A DNA stretch of 32,905 nt from an uncultured Lentisphaerota bacterium (GCA_903872565.1 CAIQLG010000497.1:1-32905), one strand, 5' to 3'. Positions 1 through 7,703 are shown, counted from the stretch's first letter. Numbers and translations are program-made. The notes: generated by a model not told the origin, from the letters alone.

Positions 1-37
1 AATCCGGAAATTCGACTTTCGCCCCACGCTTGCCCAT
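1..37 (-). CDS. 5' end of an unidentified gene (partial)
   Basis: Twelve codons are visible before the window ends (MGKRGAKVEFPD). The ATG at 37 is preceded by a good Shine-Dalgarno sequence (AGGAG) at proper spacing, and a promoter-like pair lies upstream. The gene lies downstream of jag on the same strand, where mnmE is often found, but these residues do not resemble the usual MnmE start. The product cannot be named. Confidence 0.45.
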   Translation of the reverse strand, partial: MGKRGAKVEFPD

Positions 38-78
38 GATGTTCTCCTGATTTTACTGTTGATAGTGAAGATCACCAT

Positions 79-106
79 ATAATACACGGGATTTTATTGT
101 TTTCAA
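79..106 (-). promoter_or_regulatory. Candidate sigma70-type promoter for the gene at 1-37
   Basis: On the minus strand TTGAAA (106-101) is followed after 16 nt by TATTAT (84-79). It lies in the AT-rich spacer between the jag stop and the next start codon, about 40 nt from that ATG. This suggests the leftmost gene has its own promoter instead of relying only on read-through from jag. Confidence 0.4.
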
Positions 107-140
107 GATATAATTAGCTCAATTTGATTTATTATTGGAA

Positions 141-836
141 TCAGTTGCCTTTGAGGGAAATAACAACACTCTTGAGTGCTGAATTGTCGCCCTCTTTGCT
201 TTCCGTCAGAATCTCAGTATCCTCCTGAAGCGTTACATGGACAACTCTTCTGTCCTTAGAATTCATGGGAGGTAGTGTAACAGGTTCCCCCCACTTTTTG
301 ACTTCCTTCGCGGCATCTAGCGACTGTTGTTTGACCTGTTCCTCCCTTTCTGCTTCGGATGCGCCACCACCTTCATCGTCTCTCTGGAATCTTCTTTCTC
401 TCTGAGGACGTTCCCGCCTGTCCGATCTTCCTTCAGACCTTCTGTCAGATCTACCTTCAGGCCTTCTTCTTTCAGACCTATCTTCAGGCCTTCTCTCTGT
501 ACTTTCACCAGATCTTCCTTCGGATCTGGAACCGTCTCCACCACCTTCTTTTTCATCTCTTCTGTCAGGTTTTTTCGAGTATCCATCAACATCAATGACG
601 ATTTTGGGGCTGGTATCGTCGCCCTTCTGGGTCATCTTGTTGATTAGCAGTTGGAGATCCTCGAGTGTTTTACCTCTCCTTCCGATGATTCTTCCCGCAT
701 CTTCGCTGACAGCCGTCAGGTAGATTCTGTTGTTTTTTTCTTTGCTCTTGATTGTTGCTTCGAGTCCAAGATAATCGAGCATGGTGGCAAGGGTGGTTGC
801 TGCCTTCTGGATTTTCTCTTCGATGCTGTCCGCCAT
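141..836 (-). CDS. jag: Jag/KhpB-type RNA-binding protein (KH + R3H)
   Basis: This is an RNA-binding protein of the Jag/KhpB (EloR) family, usually encoded after yidC. It has 231 residues. A KH domain with the GRRG loop lies at residues 52-55 (domain about 20-88), and an R3H domain at the C-terminus (about 170-231) has the R-x3-H signature at R196 to H200. Between them, about residues 90-165 form an Arg/Glu/Ser/Asp-rich linker of imperfect RSDRR/EGRS-type repeats, probably disordered. The separate Jag-N domain found in Firmicutes homologues is absent. The start is supported by AAGGAGA 8 nt upstream. It lies 30 nt after yidC and is probably co-transcribed. In the known family these proteins act with KhpA or on cell-elongation mRNAs; the role here is inferred. 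Confidence 0.9.
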   Translation of the reverse strand: MADSIEEKIQKAATTLATMLDYLGLEATIKSKEKNNRIYLTAVSEDAGRIIGRRGKTLEDLQLLINKMTQKGDDTSPKIVIDVDGYSKKPDRRDEKEGGGDGSRSEGRSGESTERRPEDRSERRRPEGRSDRRSEGRSDRRERPQRERRFQRDDEGGGASEAEREEQVKQQSLDAAKEVKKWGEPVTLPPMNSKDRRVVHVTLQEDTEILTESKEGDNSALKSVVISLKGN

Positions 837-866
837 AGTTTGTTCTCCTTTGTTATAAATATGAAT

Positions 867-2651
867 CTATGTTTTTACCTTAGATTCCTCTTCTTCTTTT
901 TTCTTATCCCTGTGCTTGTTGTGCAATAGCTGAACAATGCTGATGCACTGGTTCACAGTCCAGTAAAGTGTAAGTCCCGATGGGAGACTATACAGCATAA
1001 ACAGCATAATAAAAGGCATCATCATCATCATTTTCTGCTGCATTGGATCTGCCACGGAAGGCGTAAGCTTCTGCTGTATGACCATTGTCCCAGTCATAAG
1101 AAGAATGAGCGGGTTGAAAGGAAGCGATCCAAGGCTGGCGAGCGGAATTGCAAAAATAGTGTCCGGTCTTGAAAGATCGCCCGCCCAAAGGAAAGAGGAA
1201 TGTCTGAGCTCGACGGCGCTTCCGAGGGTGTTGTACAGTGCGAAGAAGACTGGCATTTGCATGAGGATCGGGAGGCAACCGCCTATCGGATTGACCTTTT
1301 GCTCCTTATAGAGTAGCATTATCTTCTGGTTCATTTTCTGGGGATCGTTCTTATACTTCGATCTTATCTCCTGGACAATGGGCTGTATCTTCTGCATTTT
1401 CTTCATGGAGTTGTTGGCCTTTTCCGTTATCGGCCAGAAAATCAATTTAACTATCACTGTGAGCAAAATGATACTCATCCCGTAGGTGCCACTCACATCT
1501 TTCAGCCAGATCAGGCAGACTAGAAGGAGCTGTGATATGCCTTCGAGCCATGCCCATCCGAAATGCGTAAGAATTGTAGCCTTTGGAGCGAGTTTTTTGA
1601 GCAGATTATACTCCTTGGGGCCAGCATAAAACTTAAGTTTTCTTTCGTATTTCTCTCCAGGAGCGACCAAGATGTCCTTTATTATTCCTGAACTTTCAAG
1701 ATAGAACCAGTTGTATTCTTTCTTGCTAGCATTAAGAGTCTTGAACTCTTTTGAATCCATCATGTTTCCGCCAAGGAAGGGTTCGTCCGGAATCAGCGCC
1801 ACAGTGAAATACTTGTTTGTAACAGCGATCCACAGCGCAGAATTTTCCTGCAGTTTATTAAAGGGTGTTTTTTCCGGATACTGCGATTTAACAGCCTTGT
1901 TTTCGGCCAGGCATACATCTATTATTTGATATTCGCTTGTAATGATATCCCCTGTAAGTTCATAGATTGGGGGAAGCCCTCCAGTGCTGACGAGGAGTTC
2001 TGGAATTTCAAGTCTGCTTTCTCCCTTGTTGGAGATTTCCATCCTGTATGATATTGTATAGTTGTCAGAGTATTGCCACTCCTGGATCAGCAGGAATTTA
2101 GCGGCCCCGGAACTAAAAGTCCGTTCAATTGTAACTACCCCCAAATCCTTGAGCGCTTTAATATCGGTGAGCTTCCATTTCTTGCCCTTCTCCGATACGG
2201 CAAGCGCGGCAGTTCCGCGATCGAACGTGAATTCAACGGGATCTTTCTTGTTTGCAGCGAGAAACTTCTTCAAAACAACTTTTTCGATTCCTCCGACTGT
2301 TGGATTCAGCGTTATTTCTGAAAAATCGTTAGAAAGCACTTGTGACGGAATGTCGGGGAGTACAATTTCTTGCTCTTGCCCGGGTTTTACCGGGCTTTCA
2401 AGCTTTGGGGACAAAATCTCGGGAACAATATTGTCGGGTTTGGTATCTTTGCCGTTCTTACCATTTTCCAGTATCGGCTGTTTTTCGGTCTTATTTTCCG
2501 ATGAAGAAGTATTCTGGGCGCTTTCCGATGTCCCGGGCGTATTCATGCCCTGGGGCGTTTTTGGTTGTATCTTCGAGGATATCCATGGCCATGCAAAAAG
2601 CAGCAGCATACATATTGTTATTGCAATGATACTTTCCTTGTCAAATTTCAT
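867..2651 (-). CDS. yidC: Membrane protein insertase YidC
   Basis: YidC inserts and folds inner-membrane proteins, alone or with SecYEG. The 594-residue length matches the Gram-negative form: an N-terminal transmembrane anchor (about 7-25), a low-complexity stretch, a large periplasmic domain (about 80-355), then the conserved five-helix insertase core from about residue 364. In the core, K402 (TVIVKLIFWP) sits where E. coli has the groove arginine; other families also use Lys there. The QMPVFFALY motif, a Met-rich cytoplasmic segment and a basic C-terminal tail (NKHRDKKKEEEE) are visible; the tail may touch ribosomes. The ATG overlaps the yidD stop (ATGA), indicating translational coupling. 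Confidence 0.97.
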   Translation of the reverse strand: MKFDKESIIAITICMLLLFAWPWISSKIQPKTPQGMNTPGTSESAQNTSSSENKTEKQPILENGKNGKDTKPDNIVPEILSPKLESPVKPGQEQEIVLPDIPSQVLSNDFSEITLNPTVGGIEKVVLKKFLAANKKDPVEFTFDRGTAALAVSEKGKKWKLTDIKALKDLGVVTIERTFSSGAAKFLLIQEWQYSDNYTISYRMEISNKGESRLEIPELLVSTGGLPPIYELTGDIITSEYQIIDVCLAENKAVKSQYPEKTPFNKLQENSALWIAVTNKYFTVALIPDEPFLGGNMMDSKEFKTLNASKKEYNWFYLESSGIIKDILVAPGEKYERKLKFYAGPKEYNLLKKLAPKATILTHFGWAWLEGISQLLLVCLIWLKDVSGTYGMSIILLTVIVKLIFWPITEKANNSMKKMQKIQPIVQEIRSKYKNDPQKMNQKIMLLYKEQKVNPIGGCLPILMQMPVFFALYNTLGSAVELRHSSFLWAGDLSRPDTIFAIPLASLGSLPFNPLILLMTGTMVIQQKLTPSVADPMQQKMMMMMPFIMLFMLYSLPSGLTLYWTVNQCISIVQLLHNKHRDKKKEEEESKVKT

Positions 2652-2923
2652 CTTATGCCTTTTTTAGATCCCTTGGTTGAAGGGAAAATTGATTCTGGGA
2701 CGAGATCCACGCCGGAACGGTAGAATGGATTGCATCTGAGTATTCTCCAGCTTGACAAGAGTAGTCCGGCAAAAAAACCGTGTTTCTTGAATGCTGTGAT
2801 GGCATACTCGGAGCATGACGGATGGAATCTGCAGCAAGGTCTTATCCAGGGGGATATTATATTTCTATAAATTGCGATCAGAAAAATCGCCATTCCAGTT
2901 AAAATTCCAGTTTTTCTTTCCAT
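2648..2923 (-). CDS. yidD: Membrane protein insertion efficiency factor YidD
   Basis: A small membrane-associated protein (91 residues) that assists YidC-dependent insertion. The family signature is clear: YRNIISP, then the Cys-rich CRFHPSCSEYA, then GLLLSSWRILRCNPF with the conserved C-N-P. The start at 2923 lies within the end of rnpA (25-nt overlap), and the stop overlaps the yidC start as ATGA. A second in-frame ATG at 2893 would give a shorter protein that keeps all conserved residues. The Shine-Dalgarno sequence is poor at both starts, so coupling from rnpA is likely. Confidence 0.95.
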   Translation of the reverse strand: MERKTGILTGMAIFLIAIYRNIISPWIRPCCRFHPSCSEYAITAFKKHGFFAGLLLSSWRILRCNPFYRSGVDLVPESIFPSTKGSKKGIR

Positions 2924-3300
2924 AGTCCTGCTTTCGACAGCAGTTTTACAAGTTCCTTTTGGACTTCCGCGGCTGTCCTGTCCATCATTATTTTTCTCGG
3001 TATGATTATCAGATGCGCCTCCCTGACTCCATTCCTGATCAGCCTGAAACTTTCTCTGATGACTCTTCTGGCCCTGTTTCTTACAACAGCTCTTTTATCA
3101 AACTTTCTTCCGCAAATTATTCCGATTCTCAGTTTGCCGTCAGGCGACTCAATCTTAACAAGAATCATATTCTGTCCACCAGTTTTCACACCGGTTTTCT
3201 TGACTTTTTCGAATTCGCTCCACCTTCTGAGACTGAGACTGCCCTTGGACGAGGCATGTCCAATCTGCATAAGAACGCCTAATTTTCGATTTTCGGGCAT
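2899..3300 (-). CDS. rnpA: Ribonuclease P protein component RnpA
   Basis: Protein subunit of RNase P, which helps the catalytic RNA cleave 5' leaders from pre-tRNAs. The diagnostic basic helix RNRARRVIRESFR lies at about residues 74-86. It is preceded by the LRRWSEFEKVKKTG segment and followed by the typical hydrophobic strand HLIIIPRK. At 133 residues it is slightly long for the family because of about 20 extra N-terminal residues. An alternative start at 3270 (MQIG) would remove ten of them, and neither start has a strong Shine-Dalgarno sequence. The gene follows rpmH by 22 nt, and that gap contains a small GC hairpin (GCGCC/GGCGC). Confidence 0.95.
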   Translation of the reverse strand: MPENRKLGVLMQIGHASSKGSLSLRRWSEFEKVKKTGVKTGGQNMILVKIESPDGKLRIGIICGRKFDKRAVVRNRARRVIRESFRLIRNGVREAHLIIIPRKIMMDRTAAEVQKELVKLLSKAGLWKEKLEF

Positions 3301-3322
3301 ATTCCGCGCCGAAGGCGCAACA

Positions 3323-3460
3323 TTACACCTGGGTAATCTTTTTTCTGCCCTTCTGGCGGCGCCTTTTGAGGACTGCGCGGCCTCCTCTTGTGGCCATTCT
3401 GGCTCTGAATCCCAATTTTCTTTTTCTTTTGAGTTTTGAAGGATGATATGTCCTTTTCAT
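3323..3460 (-). CDS. rpmH: 50S ribosomal protein L34 (bL34)
   Basis: A 45-residue ribosomal protein of the large subunit. Reading the minus strand from the ATG at 3460 gives the canonical pattern [19 protein letters not shown], followed by [20 protein letters not shown] and the short tail KKITQV before TAA at 3323. This matches bL34 end to end. It heads the rpmH-rnpA-yidD-yidC-jag cluster, and GAGGTAG just upstream may serve as ribosome binding site. Confidence 0.97.
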   Translation of the reverse strand: MKRTYHPSKLKRKRKLGFRARMATRGGRAVLKRRRQKGRKKITQV

Positions 3461-3521
3461 CAAACTACCTCATGTTTTATCCTGTTATTTTTCGATGTCT
3501 GTACATAAATACAAAAGGCCG

Positions 3522-3549
3522 AATATAATGCTTGTCAAAACAAAATCAA
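3522..3549 (-). promoter_or_regulatory. rpmH: Candidate promoter of the rpmH cluster
   Basis: On the minus strand TTGATT (3549-3544) is followed after 16 nt by TATATT (3527-3522), about 60 nt upstream of the rpmH ATG. The match is moderate. A perfect TTGACA also occurs at 3538-3533 but is too close to the -10 element to pair with it. Confidence 0.35.
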
Positions 3550-3575
3550 GGCCTATAAAGATTTAAGACAAAGAT

Positions 3576-3589
3576 TTGACGTAGGTCAA
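3576..3589. promoter_or_regulatory. Inverted repeat in the divergent rpmH / 3724 spacer
   Basis: TTGAC-GTAG-GTCAA is a perfect 5-bp inverted repeat with a 4-nt centre, followed by the palindrome CACGTG. It lies midway in the 263-bp divergent spacer (3461-3723) and could be a regulator site acting on either direction. No DnaA boxes were found there, so I do not call an origin. A TATACT sequence at 3636-3641 may be a -10 element for the plus-strand genes. Confidence 0.3.
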
Positions 3590-3723
3590 CCACGTGCAAA
3601 TATTTATATGACATATTGAAAAAAACCTATTTACATATACTGTGTTGTTTGGTTTTTCGTAAAAAATGGCTACTCGGGACATGAGATGGACAGTTACGGA
3701 AAACTATAATCTCCAAGGAAAAA

Positions 3724-4362
3724 ATGAAAAACTCAAGAAGTGGTTTTATTAGTTCGTCCCTCATAAAAATAAAGGACAAACTGCCGGATGGCGGCGAAAG
3801 GGATGCTTCGGATCTTTCTGTGGAAGCCGGTGCCGAGCCTACCCCAAACTCCCGGCGAGGGGATGGCGAATTCTATCAAAGGGAGCACAGAAAGGCGCTT
3901 CAGAAAAGAGTTGAGGAATTTCGTCTGCTGAAAAAGGATCTTGCCGGAAAAATAACAGAGAAACTTGCGTCAATTCCCGAAGACATCAGAATTTCAGAGA
4001 CCCGCATATCCGAACTTAGATCGGCGGTCGAGAAATACGCCTCCATCCTCGATACTATCCAATCTCTTGACGAATTTTCCTGGCACGAGGATAACCTTTC
4101 CCTCGAAATAGGCAGATCTATGAAGAAGGCGGAGAATATAAGGCTCGAATTCATCAGGATATCATCAAAAATTTCTTCTCTTCAGAGGGAAAGCGAGGCC
4201 GCCGAGAATTCCGCGCAAGCATCGTTCATGCCTGAAATCCGCTCGCTCACGTTCTCACAGATTCTGAAATTCGGATTTATCATCAGCATCCCTATCATCT
4301 TGACGCTTATTGCCGCATCGTTCATCATCTCAATTTTCATGTATGCAACATTCAGGATGTGA
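3724..4362 (+). CDS. Coiled-coil protein with C-terminal membrane anchor
   Basis: Family not recognised. The 212-residue product starts with a polar, probably disordered segment (about 1-50). A long charged heptad-like region rich in Glu/Lys/Arg/Leu follows (about 55-170), which suggests a coiled coil, and one hydrophobic helix lies near the end (about 182-208). This is the layout of a tail-anchored cytoplasmic coiled-coil protein. AAGGA lies 5 nt before the ATG. It heads a plus-strand group; the next gene starts 3 nt after its stop. Expression as a real gene is supported by the ribosome binding site and tight spacing, not by homology. Confidence 0.7.
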   Translation: MKNSRSGFISSSLIKIKDKLPDGGERDASDLSVEAGAEPTPNSRRGDGEFYQREHRKALQKRVEEFRLLKKDLAGKITEKLASIPEDIRISETRISELRSAVEKYASILDTIQSLDEFSWHEDNLSLEIGRSMKKAENIRLEFIRISSKISSLQRESEAAENSAQASFMPEIRSLTFSQILKFGFIISIPIILTLIAASFIISIFMYATFRM

Positions 4363-4365
4363 TAG

Positions 4366-4572
4366 ATGAAACAGTATGTATACACAAAAAGCGTGGATTA
4401 TCTGAAACATAATCAGAAGAGAAAAAAGCTCGCCACGTATCTCAAGGCGGGAAACTTCAGGAAGATAGCGGGGAAAAAAACGTTTAACAGCAAAATAATG
4501 TTGCGCAGAACTGTGCTTGAGGCAGCAGCGATCATCATAATACTGACAGGTATTTATTTCACAATATTTTAA
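4366..4572 (+). CDS. Small basic single-pass membrane protein
   Basis: A 68-residue protein of unknown family. The N-terminal 47 residues are very basic (KHNQKRKKL, GKKTF) and are followed by a single hydrophobic helix (about 50-67) that reaches the C-terminus. By the positive-inside rule the basic part would be cytoplasmic. It starts 3 nt after the coiled-coil membrane protein gene, whose end supplies an AGGA sequence, so the two are probably translated together and may interact. There is no motif from which to guess a function. Confidence 0.6.
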   Translation: MKQYVYTKSVDYLKHNQKRKKLATYLKAGNFRKIAGKKTFNSKIMLRRTVLEAAAIIIILTGIYFTIF

Positions 4573-4594
4573 TTCAAAAAATCTGGAGGAAAAT

Positions 4595-4945
4595 ATGCCG
4601 TTGATAAAAATGCAGACAAATGTGGGATGCACGCCGGAAAAGAAACAGAGCATTGTCAGAAAACTCTCTGCCATATGTTCCGAGTGCACCGGAAAGCCTG
4701 AATCGTATGTGGCGTCGATTGTCGAGGATGATTCGGTCATCTCTTTCGCCGGAGAAATCAAGAATTCAGCATTCATAGAGGTCAGGGGAATAGGAGGACT
4801 CAACAAGACGGTCAACAGAAAGCTCAGTGCTGCAATCTGCGGATATCTTGAAAAAGAGCTTGCCATTGATGGAAGCTGTGTATATATAAATTTCATGGAC
4901 ATCTCCGGTGAAAACTGGGGATGGAAGGGCTCGACTTTCGGATAA
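4595..4945 (+). CDS. MIF-family tautomerase
   Basis: A 116-residue homologue of macrophage migration inhibitory factor / D-dopachrome tautomerase. Members form trimers and use the N-terminal proline, exposed after Met removal, as catalytic base for keto-enol tautomerisation of phenylpyruvate-like compounds. Visible here: Pro2 (the catalytic Pro1 of MIF), TNVGC, TGKPESYV with the conserved Lys equivalent to MIF Lys32, the VYINFMDI strand with the conserved Asn, and the terminal NWGWKGSTFG, which matches the MIF C-terminus. The CxxC of animal MIF is absent. A strong ribosome binding site (GGAGG) lies upstream. The natural substrate is unknown. Confidence 0.88.
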   Translation: MPLIKMQTNVGCTPEKKQSIVRKLSAICSECTGKPESYVASIVEDDSVISFAGEIKNSAFIEVRGIGGLNKTVNRKLSAAICGYLEKELAIDGSCVYINFMDISGENWGWKGSTFG

Positions 4946-4958
4946 TACTGGAGATGGA

Positions 4959-5579
4959 ATGAAAAAAAATAATGTAATAACTGTAGTGGTCGGTTTCATC
5001 GAGACCAATTGCTACGTTGTGCCTTCTGAAGCAGACAATTGTGTCTATATAATTGACCCTGGAGGGGACTTCGACAAGATTATGAAGGCCGTCAAGGAAC
5101 TCAATTGCGACCTGAAAAACTACAGAATACTTCTGACGCACGGACATGTAGATCATATAAGCACAATCAATGAATTTATGGATAAACTCCCTGTCTCACT
5201 GCTCTATCTCCATAAAGATGATCATTTCCTATATATGAGTTCGGAAAATGCGCTTCCGCCCTGGATTCCCGCCCTTAAAAATCCTCCTGTTCCTTCGGGC
5301 GATATTTCCGGATGCGAATTCACAATGATACACACCCCGGGACATACAAGAGGCGGTGTATGCTTTTATTTCAAAAGAATCCCGGCACTATTCTCCGGAG
5401 ATACAATTTTCAGACATTCGGTCGGCAGAACGGATCTCCCGGGAGGAGACCAAAATTCCCTTGTCGAATCAATAAACAAGAAGATTTTCACCCTCCCCAA
5501 AAATCTGACCATATTCCCAGGACACGGCCCCTCTACTACTGTGGGAGAAGAAAAAAAAGCCAATCCTTTCCTTAATTGA
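4959..5579 (+). CDS. Metallo-beta-lactamase-fold hydrolase (glyoxalase II-like)
   Basis: A 206-residue MBL-fold hydrolase of the YcbL/GloB-like type, probably cytoplasmic and hydrolysing a thioester such as hydroxyacylglutathione or a related metabolite. All metal ligands are visible: H61-G-H63-V-D65-H66, H129 in the TPGHT motif, D148 in FSGDTIF and H189 in FPGHG. It lacks the C-terminal substrate-binding domain of classical GloB. The ATG at 4959 is preferred over the in-frame ATG at 4908 because the latter lies inside the upstream tautomerase gene and a GGAG lies just before 4959. Probably co-transcribed with the tautomerase. Confidence 0.9.
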   Translation: MKKNNVITVVVGFIETNCYVVPSEADNCVYIIDPGGDFDKIMKAVKELNCDLKNYRILLTHGHVDHISTINEFMDKLPVSLLYLHKDDHFLYMSSENALPPWIPALKNPPVPSGDISGCEFTMIHTPGHTRGGVCFYFKRIPALFSGDTIFRHSVGRTDLPGGDQNSLVESINKKIFTLPKNLTIFPGHGPSTTVGEEKKANPFLN

Positions 5580-5647
5580 GCAGTGTAGAAATTATATCTT
5601 TCGCGTGTTTAATGGAGAAAATAAGTTTTAAGTTTCGGAGTAGCCGG

Positions 5648-6577
5648 TTAACTTTTATTGGCTTTCCCAAAATATTTCCAGCGTATGATTTTCCAGCGGA
5701 TTTCACGGGTTTCCATTTCTGAAACCCATTTGGAGAACTCCTCCACATTATTCATTCCGGATATCTCAGAGATTTCCCTAGCTGTGCATCGGAATAGAAT
5801 CGCCTTGGCCTTTAAAATCCCGAAACTTTCGAGCTTGCCGATTGCCCTGAATGCAATTTTTCTCAGAATTTGGTTCTTGGTCAGAAGATAAAGAGGAAAT
5901 AAGACCGCCAGAATCCAGAACGGATAGATTGGAATTTTAATGACTGAAAATGTTATCAGAATCTGCATGATGAGAAGAAGAAATATTGGAATCACGAAGA
6001 TCAGACTGTCGGCCTGTGTCCTGAAGCAGCTCCCAAAATATCTGCGGAACCCGCTTGGAGAGCTCCTATAGGCGAAAAATTCCTCATAGAGCTTGTCTCC
6101 TATCGGCATTCTTGCTATATGGCAGAGTTCGTGCGAGAGCAATTCGTCCCTCCTGTACAAAAACCATTTCTTCTGTTTCGCGAAACTAGCTCTTATCAGG
6201 AAGATGGTGAACTGGCTTTCCTCAAACGATATGGCACATCCGCCCCAGAATATCCCCAGGCTCTTGGAAAGGAAAAAGCCGGGCACCCAGTTTATCGAGA
6301 AATCATAAAATCTTTTGTTTATTTCGGTGGCCTCTTCGAGAATTTCAGTGTTTATCCTGTCCTCCTTTTTAAGAGGAATTGAATCTACCAGATCTGTTTT
6401 CCCCTTTTCCGAGAGCTCTGTGTTTATCTCATCGAGCGATGATATAAGCTTAAGAGCTCTTTCCTTGAATTTCCCGGCATTCTCGCCAGGACCGGCAAGT
6501 ATTCCGGCGGAGTCCAGTTCTGCGAATTTCGCAATATCCGAAGGGTCGAGGCTTTGAATTTCTTCTTTGTTCATCAT
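5648..6577 (-). CDS. Putative membrane zinc metallopeptidase (HExxH)
   Basis: Not assigned to a named family. The 309-residue product has a soluble N-terminal half with an HExxH motif, H149-E-L-C-H153, followed 11-12 residues later by E165/E166 within EEFFAY, the E-x-x-A arrangement of a third zinc ligand. Two strong transmembrane helices follow (about 192-212 and 216-234), then a basic C-terminal region. This fits a membrane-tethered gluzincin-like peptidase, although the spacing to the third ligand is shorter than in classical gluzincins. It starts 30 nt after the histidine decarboxylase gene on the same strand, so the two may be one transcript. No good Shine-Dalgarno sequence precedes the tandem ATGs. 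Catalytic activity is inferred. Confidence 0.65.
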   Translation of the reverse strand: MMNKEEIQSLDPSDIAKFAELDSAGILAGPGENAGKFKERALKLISSLDEINTELSEKGKTDLVDSIPLKKEDRINTEILEEATEINKRFYDFSINWVPGFFLSKSLGIFWGGCAISFEESQFTIFLIRASFAKQKKWFLYRRDELLSHELCHIARMPIGDKLYEEFFAYRSSPSGFRRYFGSCFRTQADSLIFVIPIFLLLIMQILITFSVIKIPIYPFWILAVLFPLYLLTKNQILRKIAFRAIGKLESFGILKAKAILFRCTAREISEISGMNNVEEFSKWVSEMETREIRWKIIRWKYFGKANKS

Positions 6578-6607
6578 TTGCTATGTTTTTTGAAACTTTC
6601 TTAAGAA

Positions 6608-7582
6608 TTACTTGGACAGGGACATCTTTTTTTCCCAGTCCGATATCGTCATTTTCAAAAGTCCTTCCGGTTTACCATCCGGTATTGCATTTATTGCCAG
6701 TACCAGATAAGGAGCGGCCACCAGTGCGCATCCCACTTCCCCTTCCGGGATCCACTTTATGCGGTAGCTGATCCATATTTCCTTGTAGAGGGCATTGTTA
6801 TCCTCCCCGCATCTCACGGTACATTTTGCAATCTTGTGCTGTAGCTCATCGCCAAACTTCGCTAGGTCATTGGCATCCTTGACGGCTACTTCGCCAGCAT
6901 CCTCGATAAAAAGGCATGAATCAACCGTGCGGTCCTCCGCTATGGAAATGGCAATTGCGGACCATATATATTTAGGTCCTTGCGAAGTGTATTCCTTTTC
7001 CGCACAGATCACGTGCGATCCTGGAAGAATTGGAAAACGACGTTTCTGGTTTGTCCCGAACAGCCTCGCGGCGGCATCAATAAGCGGCTCGGCAGAATAG
7101 ACAGGGATCTTCTTTCGGTCATGCCGGTCAACTTCAAAAAGAACCGCAGCTTTGCCTGAAGCAATTTCTTCGGCCCGTGCAAGGTCATACCCCCACAATG
7201 CGCCGTTCAACCCGCAGAATGAAGATGCCACCAGCATGTTGATCTGCCCGATATAAGCTCCCTGTGTTTCTGCTCGATCATAGGAAACAATGCCGTTCAG
7301 AACAGTGTCCATGTCCTGCTTGACCACACCTATGTCCAGGGTCATGGCGCATATGTAGCCCAGCCCGCTTGCCCCGGGGTTTCCATAGCCGTCACAATAC
7401 TTTTCAAAAGGCCCTATGGCCCCATTCACAACTTTGCTCAGACTGGGCAGTGCTGGCTCATCCCCTGGTTTTTGCGCATGACAAACGGAGGGACCTAGAA
7501 AACAACATGTTAAACACAGGAAAACCGTAACTCCGAGGGGTGCGGGAAAACAGAATAGAGTCCGTTGCACCATATTATCCAT
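6608..7582 (-). CDS. hdcA: Pyruvoyl-dependent histidine decarboxylase with export signal
   Basis: Converts histidine to histamine and CO2 using a pyruvoyl group formed by self-cleavage at a Ser-Ser bond. The cleavage site is Ser120-Ser121 in LVASSFCG. Active-site residues known from Lactobacillus 30a are all present: Tyr101-Asp102 and Glu105 in VSYDRAET, Phe122, the Lys of CAEK, and Glu227 in FIEDAG. The CDGYGNPGA and YIGQINM segments recall the Clostridium perfringens enzyme. Unusually, the protein begins with a Sec-type signal: basic start, a long hydrophobic stretch (about 8-32) and a likely cleavage after CHA, so the enzyme should act outside the cytoplasm. The start is the ATG at 7582, with AGGAG 7 nt upstream. 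There is no histidine/histamine antiporter gene nearby. Confidence 0.93.
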   Translation of the reverse strand: MDNMVQRTLFCFPAPLGVTVFLCLTCCFLGPSVCHAQKPGDEPALPSLSKVVNGAIGPFEKYCDGYGNPGASGLGYICAMTLDIGVVKQDMDTVLNGIVSYDRAETQGAYIGQINMLVASSFCGLNGALWGYDLARAEEIASGKAAVLFEVDRHDRKKIPVYSAEPLIDAAARLFGTNQKRRFPILPGSHVICAEKEYTSQGPKYIWSAIAISIAEDRTVDSCLFIEDAGEVAVKDANDLAKFGDELQHKIAKCTVRCGEDNNALYKEIWISYRIKWIPEGEVGCALVAAPYLVLAINAIPDGKPEGLLKMTISDWEKKMSLSK

Positions 7583-7703
7583 CTTCAATCTCCTTTTATA
7601 CTACTTCGTTTTTGTTTGGAAGGTACAATTCGTTGCATGGATATTCAAGAGACAGGGTACAAATATAAACGCATTTCCCACACATTGAGAAAGCAGATTA
7701 TTG

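Noticed and set aside
417-545. Short tandem repeats of CTTCAGRCCT type, at first CRISPR-like
   Set aside because: They are irregular, lack spacers and are explained by the Arg/Ser/Glu-rich linker codons of jag.
1436-1460. Lysine instead of the YidC groove arginine as an anomaly
   Set aside because: Lys at this position occurs in other YidC families, so it is not unusual.
3461-3723. Possible replication origin next to rpmH
   Set aside because: The rpmH-rnpA-yidC block is often near oriC, but dnaA is not adjacent and I found no TTATCCACA-like boxes or AT-rich repeats of the right kind in this spacer.
7583-7588. TTG start for hdcA at 7588
   Set aside because: It would leave only 1 nt between the AGGAG and the start codon; the ATG at 7582 has the correct 7-nt spacing.
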